Source of the DNA: Streptomyces piniterrae
GTDB lineage: Bacteria; Actinomycetota; Actinomycetes; Streptomycetales; Streptomycetaceae
NCBI RefSeq assembly: GCF_005048155.1
Contig: NZ_SUMB01000013.1
Coordinates: forward strand, 124,001 to 188,000
Direction of reading: 5' to 3'
Length of the DNA: 64,000 nucleotides
The translations under genes and the position numbers were made by a program. Shown here piece by piece: positions 59,801 to 64,000 of the stretch (the stretch's first letter is position 1; each line of letters starts with the position of its first letter). Under the pieces are notes generated by a model that was not told the DNA's origin, made no database searches, and saw nothing but the letters and a program-made list of their open reading frames with translations.

Positions 59801-60307
59801 TCAGTCCCGCAGCGCGTTGAAGCGTCCTTGGTGATAGAGCAGCGGCCGGCCCGGTCCCGCGGGGTCGCCGACGACGGGCTGGGCGAGCACGATCCGATGG
59901 TCGCCGGCCGGCACCCGCGCCACGACCCTGCACACCAGCCAGGCCAGTACGCCGTCCAGGAGGGGCACGCCCTCGGGGCCGGTACGCCAGGAGGTGCCCT
60001 GGCCGAAGCGGTCCGCGCCGCTGCGCGCGAAGGTGGCGGCCAGCTCCCGCTGGTGCTCGCCGAGTATGTGGACGCCTATGTGCTCGGCCTCGGCGACGGC
60101 CGGCCAGCTGGAGGAGCCGGTGCCGATACCGAACGAGAGCAGCGGCGGCTCGGCGGCGACGGAGGTGAGCGAGGTGGCGGTGAAGCCGACGGGCCGCGAG
60201 CCGTGCGCGGTGATCACCGCGACGCCGGCGGCGTGCTGGCGGAAGACGGAGCGCAGCAGGTCGGGGTTGGCGGTGCGGGGCGTGCCGAGGCCGGGCGAGG
60301 CCGTCAT
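59801..60307 (-). CDS. Flavin reductase-family (HpaC-like) protein
   Basis: A 168-residue FMN-binding split-barrel protein. ATG 60307 (MTASPGLGTPRTANPDLL) has AAGGA 7 bp upstream; residues before it in the longer frame are leader. The family core is RSVFRQHAAGVAVITAHGSRPVGFTATSLTSVAAEPPLLSFGIG, which binds flavin, and HILGEHQRELAATFA. It supplies reduced flavin to a monooxygenase; no partner gene is adjacent. Confidence 0.92.
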   Translation of the reverse strand: MTASPGLGTPRTANPDLLRSVFRQHAAGVAVITAHGSRPVGFTATSLTSVAAEPPLLSFGIGTGSSSWPAVAEAEHIGVHILGEHQRELAATFARSGADRFGQGTSWRTGPEGVPLLDGVLAWLVCRVVARVPAGDHRIVLAQPVVGDPAGPGRPLLYHQGRFNALRD

Positions 60308-60565
60308 GGAGTTGTCCTTCTGGTGTGGTGTACGAGACCGAGCGGGGCCGCCGACGGCCGTGCGACTGTCGGCGGCACAAATGTCGTCGCTGCTCACACG
60401 CTTGGACAGCGTGCGCTGGCGGTCCGCAGAAGGTCGACGTGCGCGCGTCCGTACAGAAGGGTTCCAGGCCGCATCACGTCAGCGTGACGATGCGTGACCC
60501 ACAGCGTCAAGTGGCGTCGGTCATCTGGGAGATCAATCACGGCTGGAAGGTCCACGGCCAGCGGA

Positions 60566-60985
60566 TCAATCGGGGACAGCGGTGCCCAGGGCGGCGATGA
60601 TGTCCGCCTTGCGCGGCTGGCCGGAGGCGCGGCGGACGATCGCGCCGTCCGCGTCGAGCACCAGCACGGTGGGCGTACGGAGGATGTTGAGGCTCCGTAC
60701 GAGCTCCAGATGGGCCTCGGCGTCAATCTCGACATGCGCCACCCCCTCCACCATCTCCGCGACGTCGGCGAGGGTGCGCCGGGTGGCCCGGCAGGGCTGG
60801 CAGAAGGCGCTGGAGAACTGCAGCAGGGTGGCCCGCTCCCCCAGCTCCGCGCCGATCTCGGCGGCACCCAGCCGCTGTCCGCCGTCCCGCCCTCGCACCG
60901 TCACCCTCCCATTGCGGCGTTTGTACAGCAGGCCGAAGGCAGTCGCCGCCAACAGCACCCCGATACACACCATGAGTCCAGTCAT
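60566..60985 (-). CDS. Membrane-anchored thioredoxin-family protein
   Basis: A 139-residue protein with an N-terminal membrane anchor (LMVCIGVLLAATAFGLLY) and a thioredoxin domain whose active site is FCQPCRATRR. The cis-proline loop is LRTPTVLVLDADG. It probably reduces or oxidises disulfides at the outer face of the membrane. The divergent neighbour is DUF4395, a pairing seen in actinobacteria. ATG 60985 or 60973; both are weak starts. Confidence 0.9.
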   Translation of the reverse strand: MTGLMVCIGVLLAATAFGLLYKRRNGRVTVRGRDGGQRLGAAEIGAELGERATLLQFSSAFCQPCRATRRTLADVAEMVEGVAHVEIDAEAHLELVRSLNILRTPTVLVLDADGAIVRRASGQPRKADIIAALGTAVPD

Positions 60986-61060
60986 CTCCGGGTACAGCGT
61001 TCACGGGATCGCAAACATTCCCCGGGCCGGATCGGGTCCGTTATACGGGAGGGTGGGGGC

Positions 61061-61477
61061 ATGAGTGACAACAGGGTCGATGTCCGGGGTCCGAGGTTCG
61101 CGGCGGCGCTGACGAGCGTGGTGCTGGCCGCCGCGCTGATCAGTGGCAGCGGGTGGGTGCTGGCGTTCCAGGCGCTGGTCTTCGCCATCGGGGTGGCAGC
61201 CGGCGTCCAGCGGTCGCCGTACGCCTGGCTGTTCAAGGTGGCGGTGCGTCCGCGGCTGGCGGCGCCGCGCGAATTCGAGGACGCCGCGCCGCCGCGTTTC
61301 GCGCAGGGTGTCGGGCTGGTCTTCGTGGCGATCGGGCTGGTCGGCTATTTCGCCGGGCCGGAATGGCTGGGGCTCGCGGCCACCGGCTGCGCGCTCGCGG
61401 CGACCTTCCTCAATGCCGCGTTCGGCTACTGCCTCGGGTGCGAGGTGTACCTTCTGCTGCGGAGGGCGACCGGATGA
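61061..61477 (+). CDS. DUF4395 membrane protein
   Basis: A 138-residue protein, MSDNRVDVRGPRFAAALTSVVLA, with four membrane spans and the FGYCLGCEVYLLL ending characteristic of DUF4395 (a CxxC pair in the last helix). Such proteins are found next to thioredoxins or rhodaneses and are thought to handle thiols or disulfide exchange in the membrane. GGGAGGG precedes ATG 61061. It is divergent from the thioredoxin gene. Confidence 0.9.
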   Translation: MSDNRVDVRGPRFAAALTSVVLAAALISGSGWVLAFQALVFAIGVAAGVQRSPYAWLFKVAVRPRLAAPREFEDAAPPRFAQGVGLVFVAIGLVGYFAGPEWLGLAATGCALAATFLNAAFGYCLGCEVYLLLRRATG

Positions 61478-61604
61478 GGCGCCGGACGAGGTGAGCACCG
61501 GGTAAGCCTCGGGTGAGCCCCACGTGACGAGAATCTCCCGGTCCGGGCGGCCTACGCGGTAGCCGCCGGGGCCGTGATCGGGCACGATCTCCCGGAGCCG
61601 CACA

Positions 61605-61622
61605 CTTACGGCTGCGTAGGTT
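61605..61622 (+). promoter_or_regulatory. Promoter with CTTACG-GCTG-CGTAGG palindrome
   Basis: CTTACG (61605-61610) and CGTAGG (61615-61620) form an imperfect palindrome overlapping TAGGTT (61617-61622), a good -10 box. It is 48 bp before the acyltransferase start. TTACG/CGTAA-type sites are used by TetR regulators of fatty-acid genes in actinobacteria, so lipid-linked control is a reasonable guess. Confidence 0.55.
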
Positions 61623-61669
61623 TCCGCCGGGAGAACCCTCCCCAGGCAAAGAGAAGGGGTCCCCCGAAC

Positions 61670-62386
61670 ATGGCAGAGCTCGTCTATCCGCCGGTGATCG
61701 GTGCCGCCCGCACCGTTTTCAAGGCGCTTGACCTGAAGTTCGACATAGCAGGGACGGACCACATTCCGCGCCGTGGCGGTGCGGTTCTGGTGAGCAATCA
61801 CATCGGCTATCTGGACTTCGTCTTCGCCGGTCTGGCGGCACGCCCGGCCAAGCGGCTGGTGCGATTCATGGCGAAGGAATCGGTGTTCCGGCACAAGGTG
61901 TCGGGGCCGCTGATGCGCGCGATGAAGCACATTCCGGTGGACCGGGCGCAGGGGATGCACGCCTACAAGCACGCACTGTCCGCGCTGCGTTCGGGCGAGA
62001 TCATCGGGGTGTTCCCCGAGGCGACGATCTCCGAGTCCTTCACCCTGAAGAACTTCAAGTCGGGTGCGGCGCGGCTGGCGCAGGAGGCCGGGGTGCCGCT
62101 GCTGCCGGTGGCGCTGTGGGGCACCCAGCGACTGTGGACCAAGGGCCACAAGCGGGATCTGGGCCGCAACCACTTCCCGATCACGATCCGGGTGGGCGAG
62201 CCGCTGGAGGCCGACCCGGCCGAGCAGGCCGAGAAGATCACCGACCGGCTGCGGGCCCGGGTGCAGGACCTCCTGGAGGCGGCCCAGCGCGCGTACCCGG
62301 TACGCCCCAAGGGTCCCGACGACACCTGGTGGATGCCGGCGCACCTCGGCGGCACGGCCCCCGCGGCTCCCGGAGCGCCGGCGTAG
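61670..62386 (+). CDS. 1-acyl-glycerol-3-phosphate acyltransferase (PlsC-like)
   Basis: A 238-residue acyltransferase. The catalytic H-x4-D motif is SNHIGYLDF near residue 42 and the phosphate-binding block VFPEATISESF (FPEA in place of FPEG) near residue 120; KLVRF...VDRAQGMHAY fits the same family. It adds the second acyl chain in phospholipid synthesis or acts on a related acceptor. ATG 61670 follows AAGGGG; the frame from 61574 is leader. Likely membrane-associated without spans. Confidence 0.92.
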   Translation: MAELVYPPVIGAARTVFKALDLKFDIAGTDHIPRRGGAVLVSNHIGYLDFVFAGLAARPAKRLVRFMAKESVFRHKVSGPLMRAMKHIPVDRAQGMHAYKHALSALRSGEIIGVFPEATISESFTLKNFKSGAARLAQEAGVPLLPVALWGTQRLWTKGHKRDLGRNHFPITIRVGEPLEADPAEQAEKITDRLRARVQDLLEAAQRAYPVRPKGPDDTWWMPAHLGGTAPAAPGAPA

Positions 62387-62389
62387 GGC

Positions 62390-63091
62390 CTACCGGTCTC
62401 CCCACACCTCACCGATCTCGATTCGGGCCTCAGGGCAGGCTTTGTGCAGCGCCTCGGCGAGCTCGGCGCCCGCCGCCGTCAGCTCGTCGAGGGGCATCGG
62501 CGCCATCCGCTCCAGCAGGAAGAGCGCGCTCACGGAGTCCTCGGTGAGGCGGGTGCGGACGCCCTGGCGCCAGTTCCAGCGGCGGCAGGTGACGCCCTCG
62601 TCGTCGCACCACACGACCTCGCCGGCGTCCGGGTGCTCGATGGTCTCCGCACCGGCCGCCGCGGTCACGAACGGCTCCGCGCCGGTGGCCCGTACGAGCC
62701 GCATACCGCCCTGGATACGGTCCAGGTCCTCGCCGCCGACGGGGATGAGGTGGGCGACGCTGATGGCGTTGTAGACGTCGACGAGCCGGTTGATCCGCGG
62801 CAGTCCGCCGTCCGCGAGGGCGCGCCTGGCCAGCGCCTCGGCGGAGTTGCGGGTGCGCGAGGGCTTGCTGCCGAAGGCGGTGTACGCGGCCCGCCAGGCG
62901 GCGATGTGCGGGTCGTCCTGCGGAGCCCGCCCGCCGAGCCGCTCGGCCAGGCGTCGGGCGGCCTCGTCCAGCAGCGCCGAACTCGCGTCGTCGCTGGGCC
63001 CGTTGGTGAGTCCGTGCGCCTCGACGGCGAGATGACCGAAGCCGGGGGCGAGGGCGCGTACCTCGTCGGAGACATGCAGGGGGCGGGTCAT
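62390..63091 (-). CDS. B3/B4 tRNA-synthetase-like domain protein
   Basis: A 233-residue stand-alone B3/B4 domain, as found in the beta subunit of phenylalanyl-tRNA synthetase: WRAAYTAFGSKPSRTRNSAEAL, GLPRINRLVDVYNAISVAHLIPVGGEDLD and VVWCDDEGVTCRRWNWRQG. Such proteins are proposed to edit mischarged tRNA or free amino-acid adducts; function not proven. GAGGAAC precedes ATG 63091. It follows the transglutaminase gene by 12 bp on the same strand. Confidence 0.9.
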   Translation of the reverse strand: MTRPLHVSDEVRALAPGFGHLAVEAHGLTNGPSDDASSALLDEAARRLAERLGGRAPQDDPHIAAWRAAYTAFGSKPSRTRNSAEALARRALADGGLPRINRLVDVYNAISVAHLIPVGGEDLDRIQGGMRLVRATGAEPFVTAAAGAETIEHPDAGEVVWCDDEGVTCRRWNWRQGVRTRLTEDSVSALFLLERMAPMPLDELTAAGAELAEALHKACPEARIEIGEVWGDR

Positions 63092-63103
63092 GGGTGCCGT
63101 TCC

Positions 63104-63682
63104 TCAGAGTTCGGTGGGGAGCGTCTGCCAGAGGTGAGGCCGGTCGACGGCCTGCTGGAGGGATTGGAGCACGACGGGGTGCGGTTCAGCAAATAGTACC
63201 GGGTAGTCCAGTTCATTGGACTCGGGTTGGGCGAGGAAGGCGAGCTGCTCGCGATCCAACCGGAACTGCGCGTCGACACCGGGCTTGTTGCCCCGCGGAT
63301 CCTGCCGGGCCCAGCGGTCCTCGCCCGGGAGCTTGACGGCGATCAGGCCGTGGACCGTGTCGAGCTTCTGGTAGCAGAGCGCGGCGGGGATGCCCTCCGT
63401 CCGCAGCAGGGCGACCAGGGCATGCGCTTTGGCGTAGCAGATGCCGGTGCGCTTCTCCAGGACGTCGGAGGCGCGCCAGGTCACCCTCATGTCGCCACTG
63501 TCGGCACTGTGCGGGATGGTGTCGCGGACGAACTCGAAGGCGGCCTTGGCGTATGCGTATGCATCGGGGGCGTCGGCGCGCAGTGTCGCGGCGGTGGCCT
63601 GGACGAGCGGATGGCCGTGGTCGATGACTTCGCTCGCCGCCAAGTAGGCGGATATTTCCGGGGAGTTCTGGATCAGGTCCAT
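63104..63682 (-). CDS. Transglutaminase-like (cysteine protease fold) protein
   Basis: About 192 residues. The catalytic cysteine lies in RTGICYAKAHALVALLR, histidine in DTVHGLIAVKLPG and aspartate in RQDPRGNK, the Cys-His-Asp triad of transglutaminase-like domains. ATG 63682 (MDLIQNSPEIS) is preferred: the -10-like TACGCT lies ~8 bp upstream and the open frame to 63772 crosses an inverted-repeat region. The product is cytoplasmic; its substrate is unknown. Co-transcribed with the B3/B4 gene. Confidence 0.88.
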   Translation of the reverse strand: MDLIQNSPEISAYLAASEVIDHGHPLVQATAATLRADAPDAYAYAKAAFEFVRDTIPHSADSGDMRVTWRASDVLEKRTGICYAKAHALVALLRTEGIPAALCYQKLDTVHGLIAVKLPGEDRWARQDPRGNKPGVDAQFRLDREQLAFLAQPESNELDYPVLFAEPHPVVLQSLQQAVDRPHLWQTLPTEL

Positions 63683-63691
63683 GACCATGGA

Positions 63692-63749
63692 GCGTAGCCA
63701 TGCGCCCGACCGAAGGTCAATGACTTTTCGGTCGAGCGCATAGCTATGC
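63692..63749. promoter_or_regulatory. Pair of palindromes forming a 58-bp inverted repeat
   Basis: GCGTAGCCATGC (63692-63703) and GCATAGCTATGC (63738-63749, perfect palindrome) flank CGACCGAA (63707-63714) and TTCGGTCG (63727-63734). The arms pair over most of their length with a 12-nt loop. This lies upstream of the transglutaminase gene and covers its likely -10 box, so it is a strong operator or cruciform candidate. Confidence 0.7.
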
Positions 63750-63784
63750 AGTTCGTGAGGGGAGGCTCCCACCTCCGACAGGCT

Positions 63785-64000
63785 CTAGCGGCCCATCTCC
63801 TCCCGCAGCGCCTCGAGGAACCCGTCCACGTCCTCCTCCGCCGTGTCGAACGAGCACATCCAGCGGACGTCGCCGGCCTGCTCGTCCCAGAAGTAGAAGC
63901 GGTAGCGCTTCTGGAGGCGTTCGCTGACGTCGTGCGGGAGGCGGGCGAAGACCGCGTTCGACTGGACGGGGTAGAGGATCTCGACGCCGTCGATGTTGGC
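63785..64000 (-). CDS. Threonine aldolase-like protein, C-terminal part
   Basis: The last 71 codons of a gene that begins right of the window (frame open at base 64000). The sequence VQSNAVFARLPHDVSERLQKRYRFYFWDEQAGDVRWMCSFDT... matches the C-terminus of low-specificity L-threonine aldolases, PLP enzymes that split threonine to glycine and acetaldehyde. The PLP lysine and N-terminal domain lie outside. It is on the same strand as the transglutaminase gene, ~100 bp upstream of it. Confidence 0.87.
   Translation of the reverse strand, partial: ANIDGVEILYPVQSNAVFARLPHDVSERLQKRYRFYFWDEQAGDVRWMCSFDTAEEDVDGFLEALREEMGR

Noticed and set aside
60471..60493. Palindrome-like GCATC...GATGC with CGTCA-GCG-TGACG
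   Set aside because: Outer and inner arms do not share a centre; a chance match is likely in such GC-rich DNA.

Overview
The window is chromosomal DNA from a streptomycete. It is very GC-rich throughout, has many GTG starts and GGAGG-type ribosome sites, and carries typical Streptomyces genes: the DUF6643 and DUF6332 proteins, RsbW-like ATPases with STAS partners, a tellurium-type TerD protein, F420-dependent enzymes, a mycothiol-type DinB protein, and a PknB-like kinase with a disordered membrane-proximal linker. I see no rRNA, tRNA, CRISPR array, integrase or transposase. It reads as a mosaic of short metabolic and regulatory operons, not a biosynthetic cluster or prophage.

Layout. 1-6.3 kb: end of a sialidase, a STAS protein, then a DeoR regulator followed by a sugar/polyol ABC importer (binding protein, two permeases) and a zinc alcohol dehydrogenase with ATGA-coupled starts; there is no ATPase gene, so a shared ATPase (MsiK type) is likely. 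6.3-12 kb: ArsR regulator, Nudix plus ATP-dependent DNA ligase, then a cold-shock protein with a terminator-like leader hairpin and a DEAD-box helicase. 12-21 kb: lipoproteins, FAD monooxygenase, Nudix protein, PH-like membrane protein, glutamate racemase-like protein, HpnB-like glycosyltransferase and a double TerD protein. 21-28 kb: DUF6643, MOSC protein, a MEDS-STAS/ATPase switch pair, an Rv1733c-like protein and a beta-helix/AAA+ SpoVK-like fusion. 27.5-34 kb: a large membrane hydrolase, a second DeoR regulator, an SRPBCC protein, a cysteine synthase/desulfhydrase-like enzyme and another RsbW-like ATPase.

34-40 kb: a TetR-DUF4865-phosphotriesterase-family operon with a clear operator, a stretch of tandem repeats, a PPOX F420 enzyme and a ROK regulator. 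40-48.5 kb: DinB-like protein, two-component system, TetR with a divergent deazaflavin nitroreductase, geranylgeranyl-reductase-like enzyme, M20 dipeptidase and a TmrB-like/Nudix fusion. 49.6-55.5 kb: secreted GH27 alpha-galactosidase, receptor Ser/Thr kinase, and a divergent ROK sugar kinase/LacI pair around a perfect LacI operator. 55.6-64 kb: a DUF6986 aldolase/lyase-like protein behind IclR-type sites, DinB/DUF664 protein, EtfBA, flavin reductase, a thioredoxin/DUF4395 pair, an acyltransferase, a B3/B4-domain protein, a transglutaminase-like protein and the end of a threonine aldolase.

The most informative signals are regulatory: the window holds many palindromic or repeated operator candidates beside their likely regulators (positions 1051-1139, 15226-15254, 34882-34917, 42928-42943, 43769-43838, 54287-54300, 56999-57035, 61605-61622, 63692-63749). 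All functional calls are from reading the sequence; no database search was run.
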